Positions 36,151-48,474 are shown, counted from the stretch's first letter. The stretch: DNA of 60,000 bases from Owenia fusiformis (GCA_903813345.2 CAIIXF020000001.1:15955915-16015914), one strand, 5' to 3'. The notes: generated by a model not told the origin, from the sequence alone. Program-made: numbers and translations.

Positions 36151-38263
36151 CCGGAAGTCGGATTGAAATTTGGTTTGCAGATTCAGATTCCTGAGAAAAT
36201 TCTACCCTTAATTCATAACTCATAAGTTAAATTATGAGAACTTTTTATTTTGACCTACTTTACGGACACCATATCTCAAAAGTGGGTCAAAATACTTTCT
36301 GACGGCAAAAGGCTCTCACTATTAGCACACTCTTTGCTACCAGTATACAAAATTTAGAAGCAAATCCTAAAAGTGTAGTGCCAGAATCGCAAAAATAAGG
36401 AAATACTATGAATTTGACAGATTTTGACCTAGGCATTTTGGTGTCCAAATATTGAAACTAGGTAGCTTTTGAGGTCCCCTTCTTTTATAGGAATTCATTA
36501 TCTTAAGCTGTACTCAATCTATATCTCGTATTTTACACTTCAAAAAAAATCTTTTTTCCTTGACTTTCTATCAGGATACCATCAGATCGATTTTCCGAAA
36601 TTTCAAAACGCCATAACTTCTGAATGGGAAGTCGGATCGAAATTTTATTTAAAGATTCGGATTCCTGACAAAATTCTACCCCTAATTCATAACTCATACG
36701 ATAAATTTGGCGAATTTTTATTTTGACCTACTTTTCGGACACGCCATAACTTTGGAACCGGAAGTCGGATCGAAATTTGGTTTGCAGATTCGGATTCCTG
36801 AGAAAATTCTACTCTTAATGCATAACTCATATGTTAAATTTGGAGAATTTTTTATTTTGACCTACTTTTCGGACACCATATCTCAAAAGTGGGTCAAAAT
36901 ACACTCTGACGGCAAAAGGCTAACACTATAAGCACACTCTTTGCTACCTGTATACAAAATTTTGAAGCAAATCCTAAAAGTGTAGTGCCAGAATCGCAAA
37001 AATAAGGAAAAACTATGAATTTGTCCTAGATTTTGACCTAGGCATTTTGGTGTCCAAATATTGAAACTAAGTAGCTCTTGAGGTCCCCTTCTTTTATAGG
37101 AATTTATTATCTTAAGCTGTACTCAATCTATATCTCGTATTTTACACTTCAAAAAAATCTTTTTTCCTTGACTTTCTATCAGGATAACACCAGATCGATT
37201 TTTCTCGAAATTTCAAAACGCCATAACTTTCAAACGGGAAGTCGGATTTAAATTTGATTTGAAGATTCGGATTCCTGACAAAATTCTACCCCTAATTCAT
37301 AACTCATACGTTAAATTTGGCGAATTTTTATTTTGACCTACTTTTTGGACACGCCACAACTTCGGAACCGGAAGTCGGATCGAAATTTGGTTTGCAGATT
37401 CGGATTTCTGAGAAAATTCTACTCTTAATTCATAACTCAAACATTAAATTTGGAGAAATTTTTATTTTGACCTACTTTTCGGACACCATATCTCAAAAGT
37501 GGGTCAAAATACTTTCTGACGGCAAAAGGCTAACGCTATTAGCACACTCTTGGCTACATGTATACACAATTTCGAAGAATATAATTAAAGTGTAGTGTCA
37601 GAATTGAAAAAATAAGGAAAACCTATGAATTTGACCTAGATTTTGACCTAGGCATTTTGGTGTCCAAATTTTGAAGCTAGATGGCTTTTGAGGTCCCCTT
37701 CTTTTAATGGCTTTGATAATGTGAAGCTGAACTCAGTCTATATTCCGTATTTTTCACTTCAAAAAAATCTTTTTTCCCATTGACTTAACATGGGCACCAA
37801 ATTTAGCGATTTTTGAGTTTTCAAAACGCCATAACTTCCGAATCGGAAGTCGGATCGAAATTTGGTTTGCAGATTCAGATTCCTGAGAAAATTCTACACT
37901 TATTTCATAGCTCATATAATAAATTTGGTTAACTTTTTAGTTTGACCTACTTTCCGGACGCCATATCTCAAAATTGGTAAGAGTAATCAAAAAACAGATG
38001 GCACACTCTCGATTTGTTTTTCTCTAAGCTACACAATGAGATGTACATCCAGGTGTTTCGATAAATAATGAAGAAGATAATTGACAGAATGTTAAAAATG
38101 TAAGATTTGACCTAGTTCTTAACCTTTGACCTAGATAAAAAGTTGACCTAATTTCCCAGAAACTAGGTCGATGGGCAATGTTAGCCATGTAAGTAGGTTA
38201 AAGTAAACTCTTCTAGTTGCTGAGAAAACGTGTACGGAAAGAAAGAAAGAATAACTAGACATG

Positions 38264-38512
38264 TAAATTGAACAAGTTCAATTTAAGACTCCAGATTGAT
38301 TTACTTGAGTAAAGAGCTGAGTAAGTAACTGAGTAGGAAGCTGAGTACGTAGATGATTAAGTAATTGAGTAAGTAACTGAGTAGGTAGCTGAGTAAGCAG
38401 CTGAGTAGGTAGCTGAGTAAGTAGCTGAGTAGGTAGCCAAGTAGCTGAGAAGTAGGTAGCTAAGTAGGTAGCCAAGTAGGTATGTAGGTAGGTAGGTAAG
38501 TAGGAATTTTTG
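38264..38512. repeat. Block 3 head and minisatellite
   Basis: Head TTGAACAAGTTCAATTTAAG, then AGCTGAGTAAGT-type units, ending GTAGGTAAGTAGGAATTTTTG as in block 2, with which it shares the GATGATTAAGTAATTGAG variant. Confidence 0.9.
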
Positions 38513-40479
38513 ACCGGAAGTCGGATAGAAATTTGGTTTGCAGATTCGGATTCCTGGGAAAATTTTACCTTTAATTCATAACTCATAAGGGATATTTTGA
38601 GAATTTTTTATTTTGACCTATTTTTACGGACACCATATCTCAAAAGTGGGTCAAAATACTTTGTGACGGCAAAAGGCTAACACTATAAGCACACTCTTTG
38701 CTACCTGTATACAAAATTTCGAAGTAAATCATTAAAGTGTAATGTCAGAATCGCAAAAATAAGGAAAAACTATGAATTTGACCTAGATTTTGACCTAGGC
38801 ATTTTGGTGTCCAAATTTTAAAGCTAGATCGGCTTCGGGGTCCCCTTCTTTCATAGGCTTTCAGAATGTTAAGCTGTATTCAGTCTATATCTTGTATTTT
38901 ACACTTCAAAAAAATCTTTTTTCTCATTGACATAACATGGGGCACCAAATTTAGCGATTTTCGAGCCATTACTTTGGAACCGATAGTCGGATTGAAATTT
39001 GGTTTGCAGATTCGGATTCCTGAGAAAATTCTAGCCCTTATTCATAACTCATACGTTAAATTTGGCGAATTTTTATTTTGACCTACTTTTCGGACACGCC
39101 ATAACTTTAGAATCGGAAGTCGGATCGAAATTTGGTTTGCAGATTCGGATTCCTGAGAAAATTCCACTCTTAATTCATAACTCATATGTTAAATTTGGAG
39201 AACTTTTTATTTTGACCTACTTTTCGGACACCATATCTCAAAAGTGGGTCAAAATACTCTCTGACGGCAAAAGGCTTACACTATTAGCACACTCTTTGCT
39301 ACCTGTATATAAAATTTTGAAGAAAATTATTAAAGTGTAGTGTCAGAATCATAAAAATAAGGAAAAACTATGAATTTGACCTAGATTTTGACCTAGGCAT
39401 TTTTGTGTCCAAATTTTGAAGCTATGTAGCTTTTGAGGTCCCCTTCTTTTACAAAAGTTCATTATGTTGAGCTGTACCCAGTCTATATCTTGTACTTTAC
39501 ACTTCGAAAAAGTCGTTTTTCCCATTGACTTAACATGGGGCACCAAATTTAGCGATTTTTGAGATTTCAAAACGCCATAACATCCGAACCGGCAGTCGGA
39601 TCGAAATTTGATTTGCAGATTCAGATTCCTCAGAAAATTCTACCCTTAATTCATAGCTCATACGTTAAATTTGGAGAACTTTTTATTTTGACCTACTTTT
39701 CGGACACCATATCTCAAAAGTGGGTCAAAATACTTTCTGACGGCAAAAGGCTAACACTATTAGCACACTCTTTGCTACCTGTATACAAAATTTTGAAGTA
39801 AATTATTAAAGTGTAGTGTCAGAATCGTTAAAATAAGGAAAAACTATGAATTTGACCTAGATTTTGACCTAGGCATTTTGGTGTCCAAATTTTGAAGCTA
39901 TGTAGCTTTTGAGGTTCCCTTCTTTTGTAAGCATTCATTATATTAAGCTGTACTCAGTCTATATCTTGTATTTTACACTTCGAAAAAGTCTTTTTTCCCA
40001 TTGACTTAACATAGGCACCAAATTTAGCGATTTTTGAGCTTTCAAAACGCCATAACTTCCGAACCGAAAGTCGGATCGGAATTTGGTTTGCAGATTCGGA
40101 TTCCTGAGAAAATTCTACTCTTAATTCATAACTCATACGTTAAATTTGGAGAACTTTTTATTTTGACCTACTTTTCGGACACCATATCTCAAAAGTGGGT
40201 CAAAATACTTTCTGACGGCAAATGGCTAACACTATTAGCACACTCTTTGCTATCTGTATACAAAATTTTGAAGCAAATTATTAAAGTGTAGTGTCAGAAT
40301 CGTAAAAATAAGGAAAACTATAAATTTGACCTAGATTTTGACCTTTGACCTAGATAAAAATTTTACCTAATTTCCCAGAAACTAGATCTCATCTCCTTAC
40401 TGACCCTGTAAGTAGATTTGAGTAAAGTCTTCTAGTTGCTGAGAAAACTGGTTCGGAAAGAATAATAATAACTAGATTT

Positions 40480-40765
40480 GTGAAATTGAACAAGTTCAAT
40501 TTAAGACTCCAGATTTATTTGACCTACATAGATCAGTAAAGAGCTGAGTAAGTAACTGAGTACTTAGCTGAGTAAGTACCTTAGTAGTAGTTGAGTAAGT
40601 AGCTGAGTAAGTAACTGAGTAAAAAGCTGAGTAGGTAGCTGAGTAAGTAGCTGAGTAAGTACCTGAGTTAGTAGCTGAGTAAGTTGCTAAGTAATAACTA
40701 ATTAAGTAATTGAGTAAGTAGTCAAATAAGTAGCTATGTAGGTAGAGAGGTAAAGTAGGGTATGC
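40480..40765. repeat. Block 4 head and minisatellite
   Basis: Nearly identical to block 1, including ACCTTAGTAGTAGTTGAG, AGAGAGGTAAAGTAGGG and the downstream TTGATCAATCTGCATCGTG segment that blocks 2 and 3 lack. Confidence 0.9.
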
Positions 40766-42724
40766 AGGAATTTTTGAAAGTATATTTGATCAATCTGCAT
40801 CGTGAATACTGGCAAGTGCGAATTTCAAACTTCAAAATGGCGTAGAATCTAAACCGGGGGTCGGATTGCAATTTTAATTTCAGATCCGGATTCCTGAGGA
40901 AATTCTACCCCTAATTCATAACTCATACTTTAAAAATTGGAGATTTTTTTATTTTGACCTACATTTCGGACACCATATCTCAAAAGTGGGTCAAAAAACT
41001 TATTGACGGCAAAATGTTACATTATAAGCACACTCTTTGCTACGAGGTTACAAAATTTTGGAGAATATCATTGAAGTGTAGTGTCAGAATCGCAAAATAA
41101 AAAAAAACTATGAATTTGACCTAGATTTTGAACTAGGTATTTTGGTGTCCAAACTTTGAAGGAAAGTAGCTTTTGAGGTCCCCTTCTTCTATGGGCTTTC
41201 ATTATGTTTAGCTGTACTCATTCTTTATCTCGTATTTTTACACTTCAAAAAATTATTCGGTCCCATTGATTTAACATGGGGCACCAAATTTAGCGATTTT
41301 TGAGATCTCAAAACGTCATAACTTCAGAACAAGTAGTCGGATCGAAATTTGGTTTGCAGATCTAGATTTGTGAGAAAAGTCTACCCTTAATTAATAACTC
41401 ATACGTTAAATTTGGAAAACTTTTTACTTTGGCCTACTTTTTGGACACCATATCTCAAAAGTGGGTCAAAATACTTTCGGACGGCAAAACGCTAACAATA
41501 TTATCATACTCTTTGCTACCTGTATACAAAATTTTAAAGCAAATCATTTAAATATAGTGTCAGAATCGCAAAAATAAGGGAAAACTATAAATTTGACCTA
41601 GATTTTGACCTAGGCATTTTGGTGTCCAGATTTTGGAGCTAAGTAGCCTTCGAGGTCCCCTTCTTTAATAGGCTTTCATTATATTAAGCTGTACTCAGTC
41701 TATATCTTGTATTTTACACTTCAAAAAAATCTTTTTTCCCATTGCCATAACATGGGGCACCAAATTTAGCGATTTTTGAGCTATCAAAACGACATAAATT
41801 CCAAACCAAAAGTCGGATTGAAATTTGGTTTGCAGATTTGGATTCCTGAGAAAATTCTACCCTTAATTCATAACTCATACGTTAAATTTGGAGAACTTTT
41901 AAGTTTGACCTACTTTTCGGACACCATATCTCAAAAGTGGGTCAAAATACTTTCTGACGGCAAAAGGCTAACACTATTAGCACACTATTGGCTACATGTC
42001 TACAAATTTTCGAAGAATATAATTAATCTGTAGTGTCAGAATCGCAAAAATAAGGAAAAACTATGAATTTGACCTAGATTTTGACCTAGGCATTTTGGTG
42101 TCCAAATTTTTATGAAAAGAAGGTCTTGTGGTCCCTTTCTTTTATGGGCTTCCATTATGTTTAGCTGTGCTTAGTCTATATCTCGTATTTTACACTTCAA
42201 AAAAATATTTTTTCCCATTGAATTAACATGGGGCACCAAATTTAGCGATTTTTGAATTTTCAAAACGCCATAACTTCTGAACCGGAAGTCAGATCGAAAT
42301 TTGGTTTTCAGATTCGGAATCCTGAGAGAATTTCCTATAAGACTGATATCCTGGACATTGGATTCGTTGAAAATTTTTTTGGACCTCGTTTTCGGACACT
42401 GATATCTCGAAATCGGTTTGAGATACCAAAAAACTAAATCGACCCTAGGTTTTCTACTTTTTTATGAGGAACACAATGAAAAAAACCAGGATCAAAAATA
42501 TTGAAGGACGACCGAGATAATGGGAAAAAGTGACAAAGTACTGGATTTGACCTAGTTCTTGACCTTTGACCTAGATAAAAATTTGACCTAATTTCCCATC
42601 ATCCCAGATACATTCCCTAGTTAATCATGTAAGCAGCTTAAAGTAAGCTCTTCTAGTTGGTGAGAAATCTGGGAAGGAGGAAGATTCTGAAAGAATAATA
42701 ATAAAGAAAACTGGCAAAAGCAAT

Positions 42725-42809
42725 AGACTCCAGATTTTCATCTGGAGTCTAATAATAATAATAAAGAAAACTGACGAAAGCAATAGACTCCAGATTTTCA
42801 TCTGGAGTC

Positions 42810-42840
<31 letters not shown>
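42725..42840. repeat. Twin perfect hairpins plus ATA microsatellite
   Basis: Two identical hairpins at 42725-42750 and 42785-42810: 11-base arms AGACTCCAGAT and ATCTGGAGTCT around a TTTC loop, 60 bases apart within a 60-base direct duplication. Each is followed directly by CTAATAATAATA, the second running into (ATA)n to 42840. The left arm sequence also occurs in the head of every satellite block, so head and end are related as subterminal inverted repeats. Confidence 0.93.
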
Positions 42841-43489
42841 CACGGTATATATCCAGGCCCCGCATGATACTCATAAAAAAGTAAGTTAAGTTCGAAAAAT
42901 CCTTTGCTCATATTAAAGATGTTCTAAAGCAAATATGTTGCAAAGATATCAACAAAATTATCCCCCTATTTGTGGTCTAAACATATTTAAGATAAACTAC
43001 AGGCCCGTAAGACACTTTTCTCCAATCGGGTGCGATTTTTAATAAAGAGAAAATAAAATTGTCATTTTTCCGCGTAAATCAAATCGCGTAAGTCAGGGGG
43101 GGGTCAGTTACTCTTTATATTAACGCCACTCAGCCTATTTTGTAGTATTTTATTGTTTTCATATTGTTTTTAGACTAAATATTGTATGAGCAATTAGGAG
43201 AAACATTGGAATAGGGAGGGTGTGCTAGAAGGCAATAGAATCAATTAAAAGAAATTCAGATTTTTAATAATTTTCTTTTTAGAGGAGCGAGTGGGCAGCA
43301 CAGGAAAATTTTACTAATCCAATGCTGTCTGGTTAATTCTGAGCACTTTTAATGTGTTTGAGTAAATTAATGCTTTAGTTTTTGGGATGCGGTGTCAGAA
43401 TTATTTATGATTTCATTATGTCACTTGGTGATTTCTGAGCACTTTTAAAGTGTTTAACATTAACAAATGCAACTTCAAAACATTCCCAA
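42841..43489. other. Spacer, nothing recognised
   Basis: AT-rich with a short GCGTAAATC/GCGTAAGTC repeat near 43070. No exon or element ends seen. Confidence 0.4.
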
Positions 43490-44470
43490 TTGTTTTGTGG
43501 GGGGGGGGGTGTGAGTGTGCACTTTCAAAGTGTATTAATCAAAGGGGTGTCAAAGAGGATAAAAGGGTGAGGGTGATGGGTGCCCAACTCTCCTACAATT
43601 TTAAGATGATATTTGGTGCTTTCTGGGCACTTTTAAAGTGTATGAGTCAATAAAAAAATGAACAACAATCATAATTTTTTCAAATCTTGGGGATGTCAAA
43701 GGGGGGCTGGGGTGCCAAAGCGGGAGGTAGGGTTTGGCTGCCAGAGGGGGAGCAAGTGTTTGTCCCCCATATCTGTCCCCAGAAACATTGACCATATAAA
43801 GGTGCTATCTGATGAAGTCTGGGCAACTAAGATGTGTCTTGAGACAATACATGAAATAAATTCAAAATTTTTGTCAATTGTTTTGTGGGGGATGTGAGGG
43901 GTGGCCTCCTTCCTTAGAAAATTCAACAATTTTAAGATGCTATTTGGTGCTTTCTGGGGGGGGGGGTGTCCAGGGGGGTGTCCAAGGGGGGGGCGAGGGG
44001 GAGGTGGGATGAGAATGACAGAAGGGGAGCAAGTGTTAGTTCCCCAGAAACATTGACTATATCAAGGAGCTATTTGATGATGTCTGGGCACTTAAAAAGT
44101 GTCTGAGACAATACATAAAATAAATTCAGAACTTTTCATTTGTTTTGTGGGGGTGTGATGGGTGTCCCACTCCCCCTAGAAAATTATACAATTTTAAGAT
44201 GCTATTTGGTGCTTTCTGGACACTTTCAAAGTGTATGAGTCAATAAAAAAGTTGAAAATTTTTTTTTAGGGGGGGGGGGGGGGTGTCCGAGGGGGAGGTG
44301 GGGTGAGGATGACAGAGGGGGAGCAAGTATTAGTCCCCCAGAAACATTGACTATATCAAGGAGCTATTTGATGATGTCTGGGCACTTTGAAAGTGTCTGA
44401 GACAATACATAAAATAAATTCAGAACTTTTCAATTGTTTTGTGGGGGTGTGAGGGATGGCCTACTTCCCT
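43490..44470. repeat. Tandem ~265-295-bp units with long G runs
   Basis: About three to four units share CCCCAGAAACATTGACTATA (43783, 44048, 44341), ATTTGGTGCTTTCTGG and TTTTGTGGGGG. G runs reach about 15 (44269-44283) and several lie close together, so G-quadruplex formation on the plus strand is plausible. Short frames through the region are artefacts. Confidence 0.85.
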
Positions 44471-44484
44471 AAATAGTGGATTAT

Positions 44485-45337
44485 ATAAAAATGGACTGTA
44501 TAACAAATACCCGGATTTGTTGGTATTTAAAAAGAGTAATCTGCTGGTATTATTTAGGAAGTGATGTTTAAAGGTAGTTCAAGATTTAAGACCCATCATT
44601 CTGACATAGATTGCTGAACTAAAGTTAGTTAAAAATTCCTAATAGAATTAAGAATTAATAGCTGAAACTGTTGTGTTGGCCCTAGCAAACAATATCCCAA
44701 TACGCATTTGAAATTCATTTCTGTCTATATGTGTTTACAGTCTGTGATGTCATCATCAATCTTCATCAATCTTCACAATGGAAATCAGTTGAATTCTATC
44801 TGTGACAGTGAGATTATCTATGTCACATAGTAGTTTGATTTCTAAGAAATGTGGCAGAGTTCTATCTATGACAGAGATGCTTTGTGATGTCATCATGAAT
44901 TATCTTGTTTCCATTGTGATGATTGTTGATGACATCACAGACTGTCTACAAATAGACAGAAATGAAGTTGAAACACAAGTTGGAAAATTGTTTACCAGGG
45001 CAAAACAACTGTTTCAGCTAATAATTCTTAATTCTAGCCTATTAGGAATTCTTAACTAACATTAGTTCAGCAATCTGTGCCAGAATGATGGGTCTTAAAT
45101 CTTGAACTACCATTAAACATCACTTCCTAAATAATACCAGCAGAGAAATGGGGTATCTCTTTTATGCTCAGCTTAAAATGGGACATCACTTTTTATGCAA
45201 GCATAAAATGGGATATCACTTTTTATGCCAGCATAAAATGGGACATCACTTTTTATGCTGGGCATAAAAAGTGATATCAAAAAATTATTTCTTTTAGAAA
45301 GCAATAAATCTGGGTATTTGTTACAGTCCATTTTTAC
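44485..45337. repeat. Foldback element, arms ~300 bp, with 30-bp insert array
   Basis: The left arm 44485-44790 is inverted at about 44880-45150, with the outermost AAAAATGGACTGTA pair at 44485-44500 and 45322-45337. Matched inner motifs include GATTTAAGACCCATCATTCTG, TCTGTCTAT and GTGATGTCATCAT. Between the inner and outer parts of the right arm sits a 30-bp array (45141-45260, GCATAAAATGGGATATCAC units, four copies) with no counterpart on the left, so it was added later. Confidence 0.88.
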
Positions 45338-45979
45338 AATTTTAAGATCATTTGGTGCTTTCTTTTTTTCCAAAATTTTTTTGGGGGGTGTCAGAGGGGG
45401 TGCGGTCGCATCCGTCGCACCTCCCCCCCCCCCCATCTGACGGCCATGAAATAACATGACTACAGGGGGAAAAATGACTTTCCTTGGAATATTTGACAAA
45501 ACGGTTGTAGTGTCTAACATCACTTCTAATGAAGCATTACAATTATCCATTATGAGATCACACAATTCACATGACCATTATATTATAATTGTTCAAAACA
45601 GTCAAGAATAATTTCAGTATTAGAATAGTTTCATAGTTTATTTGATAACTTATGCTAGTTAGGGCATGGGCTTTCAACTAGAATTGCAGGATTTTTTATT
45701 TGCCCCGGGTGCCTAGATTTCTGGTTACTATGGCAACAATTTCTTAAATAATATACCAAATATTTTTTGATACATAAATACACCATTCTATACTACACAT
45801 TCTGTGAAAAATTCATTAGAATAATTGAAAAATAAAAAATTAAGAGAGATATTATGAGAACTTTATGATATACCCTCGTATAGACTATACTGAACCATTA
45901 TTTATTATGAGATATTATATTGTACTTCTTATTTGTATTTAAACAATAAAAGTAATACTGTAGATTCAGTATAATTATC
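45338..45979. other. Spacer, nothing recognised
   Basis: Contains a long T run, a G run, a C run (45421-45433) and AT-rich sequence. No exon-like frame. Confidence 0.4.
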
Positions 45980-46430
45980 CCACTGAACGAAGTTCGAGGG
46001 GGATATAGAAAAGCCGTCCATTCGTCCGTCCGTATGTGTGTCCGGGCAATAACTCAAATACCGGTTCAATGGATTTCATTCAAATTTTATGGCCGCTTAA
46101 TTCAAAATGGCAGCCATTTTTCGAAGAAAAAAAAATCTTTGATAATTCAAATACTAGTGGATGGATTTGGTTCAAATTTAATATGCTGTTGCCTCTATCA
46201 TGTGTGCGAAATTGGAGAAAATCCACTGAGTGGTTTTCCTGAAATGGCGATGAAAAGATTTTCCGAAAAACCTTCAAAATGGCCGCCAGAAAACAAGATG
46301 GCCTCCCAAACGTTATTCAGCTCTAGAACTTGATATCCTCTATCATGTGTGCGAATTTAGAGGAAATCTGATGAGCAATTTTCCGAGACTGAACATTCCC
46401 GGAAAATCCCTATGGCATTGTAACATGGGA
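45980..46430. repeat. CAAAATGGCCGCC-type dispersed repeat
   Basis: Begins near ACGAAGTTCGAGGGGGATATA, followed by CGTCCATTCGTCCGTCCG, two TCAAAATGGC(C/A)GCC-like motifs, and two copies of CCTCTATCATGTGTGCGAA (46192 and 46337). Such motifs are common in invertebrate dispersed repeats. Only one copy is in the window; assignment is from general knowledge. Confidence 0.5.
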
Positions 46431-47075
46431 TTTTATCGTTTTTCGCAATATGACAGATACAAGTACCTATAAATTTGCAGGGCATTGTCAGATTAAAACA
46501 ACCTTTTGATGTTACTACTGGTCCATACTTTTAGAAAATGCATTATTCTTGCAGTTTTATCAAAATGGGACCCCTGGAGACCCCTTAGAAAAACAATAAA
46601 GCAAAATTTCACAGGAGTGACGATTTTTTTTATTAAGGGTCTCTAAGGGACCCCTGATAAAAATACATGATTTATCAATTTCTGTAATCTTGAAGCCTGT
46701 ACAAACATTTTAAAAAAAGTTCATGACTTTTCGTTAAGTACTGAAGTATTTACAAAGTTACAGCAGTCCCAAGCTGGAGAGGCCACGAAAAATTGGTATC
46801 GATGATCTAAAAAATTATTTGTAGGAGTTATGCCATATGGTGCACATACCTCTGAAATCAGCATATAAAAAAGACCTATAATTCTGTCAATACAGATTTT
46901 TAAATGGAAGTCTCAATAAAAAATTACACTTTGTAAAAAATTCAAATGTGCCATCTTGAATTATGACGTCACAATGACACATCTCATTTGCATATTCACA
47001 TTTTTTACAAAAAACATAAAGTATGGGTGTAGCCCTTCAAAATGATATATATTTAACTTATTGTGTCTTACTTCA
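46431..47075. other. Spacer, nothing recognised
   Basis: AT-rich, with a possible weak relation to foldback family interiors. No exon-like frame. Confidence 0.3.
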
Positions 47076-47293
47076 TTTTCTCATAGGTTTACAACTTTAC
47101 ATGTTAAACCCAATGTATCTTAAAACTCAATTTTCTAAGCTGGAAATGAAAGAAAAACTGATATTGTAAATGGATATGTACCTCGACTCTATTTTCTATA
47201 CTGTATTTCAGGAAATTTCAATTTAATCTCTCAATTACAATATGTCAAAAATTGATGTCAAAGTTGAAGAATTTTCAAAAATGGAAGAACCCA

Positions 47294-47557
47294 CAGTGGC
47301 GTAGCGTGGGTATTTTATGAGTGTACGCCGTGAGCGAAGCGAACGAGCTTTGAGGGGGGGGGGGGTTTCCCCCAAGAAAATTTGAAAAAATTGGATTGCA
47401 TTTGAAGCATTCTGGGGCGTTTTAAAATACGAAATTCCGACTACGAAAAACTAATATGAATATTAAACGTGGGTCATTTCAATATCAAAAATGCACTTTT
47501 CTCTAAACTTTGAGAGTACGCTATGGCGTTTTATGCGTATATGACGCTACGCCATTG
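47294..47557. mobile_element. 264-bp MITE with CAGTGGCGTAGCG ends and ACCCA duplication
   Basis: Ends CAGTGGCGTAGCG and CGCTACGCCATTG; direct repeats ACCCA at 47289-47293 and 47558-47562. Comparison with F1 shows the empty site: F1 reads straight through CCCATGTTAAC where this copy is interrupted. It contains an 11-base G run. The superfamily is unassigned; the CAGTGGCG end resembles hAT, but the repeat seen is five bases rather than eight. Confidence 0.85.
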
Positions 47558-47896
47558 ACCCATGTTAACTATAGAGAAATGGTGGGTTAACTGCCCTGTC
47601 AACCTTCACGCATTAGGCGTGATTGTCATGCATTTGCTGGGAAAATAGAAATCACGTTACCGTATCAATTTAGCGTGTGTGATCAAATATCAAGCATATC
47701 AGTTATCACGCATTTTGTTGATATTTTTAAAAATCGTTTTTTGTGAAATTCTGAAACGGTAAAATACGGAACGGCGAAAAAAAGCGAACGCATTCCGTTC
47801 GGTCTTTGCACGCGATTGCATGTTTATGTCACGCATTTTGTACAAAATATGTGTATATATCACGCATTTGTTTAGAAAAAATTTACACCTACCCCA

Positions 47897-48432
47897 TTGT
47901 TAGCGATTGTTAGCGATCGCTATAGTTTCGCTAAAAATTCAATTCGCTAAAATAAACCGGGGTTAAAATAAACAGGGGTTAAAATAAACCGGGCGCTAAA
48001 ATTGCAAATTCCCAGAAAACTACATGAATACTAGTATTTAAGGAGCTTTTCGTTCAGTGCTCGACTTCCGGTTTGTAGTTTGAAAAAGGTAAATATTTTT
48101 AAATCGTATGTTTCTTTCAATATCTGAAGGATAAATAGCCATCCAATCAACGATTTTAAATGCTACCGTTATTTTGTGATTAGTCAGATGAGATTACAGT
48201 AGTTTGGACCAATACCATGTGCGTTAGAAGTGACAGTCTTACATTTTGATAATTCCTCTGTCATGTCTGTTATTCATTCTTCTGCCATAAATGATAAAAC
48301 TTCTAATGCATTTCGCTAATTTGATTTTTTTTAAGATTAATCTTCATTTCGCTAAAATTTCCCGCGCTTAAACCCCCTAAAATTGAAAAATCGCTAAAAT
48401 TTCCCGGTGTCAAAATTACCCGTTTTACAGTA
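47897..48432. mobile_element. Second copy of the TTTCGCTAAA MITE, 5'-truncated
   Basis: Matches 31098-31561 in direct orientation, including GTTAGCGATCGCTATAG, an AAATAAACCGGGG-type repeat, TACTAGTATTTAAGGAGC and the right end TACCCGTTTTACAG. The left terminal repeat is absent. It has an extra AATAAAC(A/C)GGGGTT unit and a short insertion around 48090 relative to the first copy. Confidence 0.85.
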
Positions 48433-48474
48433 TATATTCTGTAAAACATTTATTAAGGCGGGCTGGAAAGTAAC

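Larger units (their letters stand above)
33161..42698. repeat. Higher-order satellite: four blocks of ~475-bp units
   Basis: The basic unit of about 475 bases contains CGGACACCATATCTCAAAAG, TTTTGACCTAGGCATTTTGG and ACATGGGGCACCAAATTTAG. The CCATATCTCAAAA marker recurs 17 times (about 33660, 34135, 34612, 35089, 35563, 36267, 36873, 37485, 37959, 38631, 39229, 39705, 40180, 40971, 41446, 41921, 42397). Spacing is 470-480, or about 600 where a ~125-base GGAAGTCGGATCGAAATTTG piece is doubled. Blocks begin at about 33161, 35861, 38251 and 40461, each with a palindromic head and a 12-bp minisatellite. Frames of 80-92 codons occur in many units but follow from unit identity. Confidence 0.95.

Noticed and set aside
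35894-36223. Minus-strand frame with LLTQLPTQ repeats (also 38278-38586)
   Set aside because: Product of the 12-bp GAGTAAGTAGCT minisatellite.
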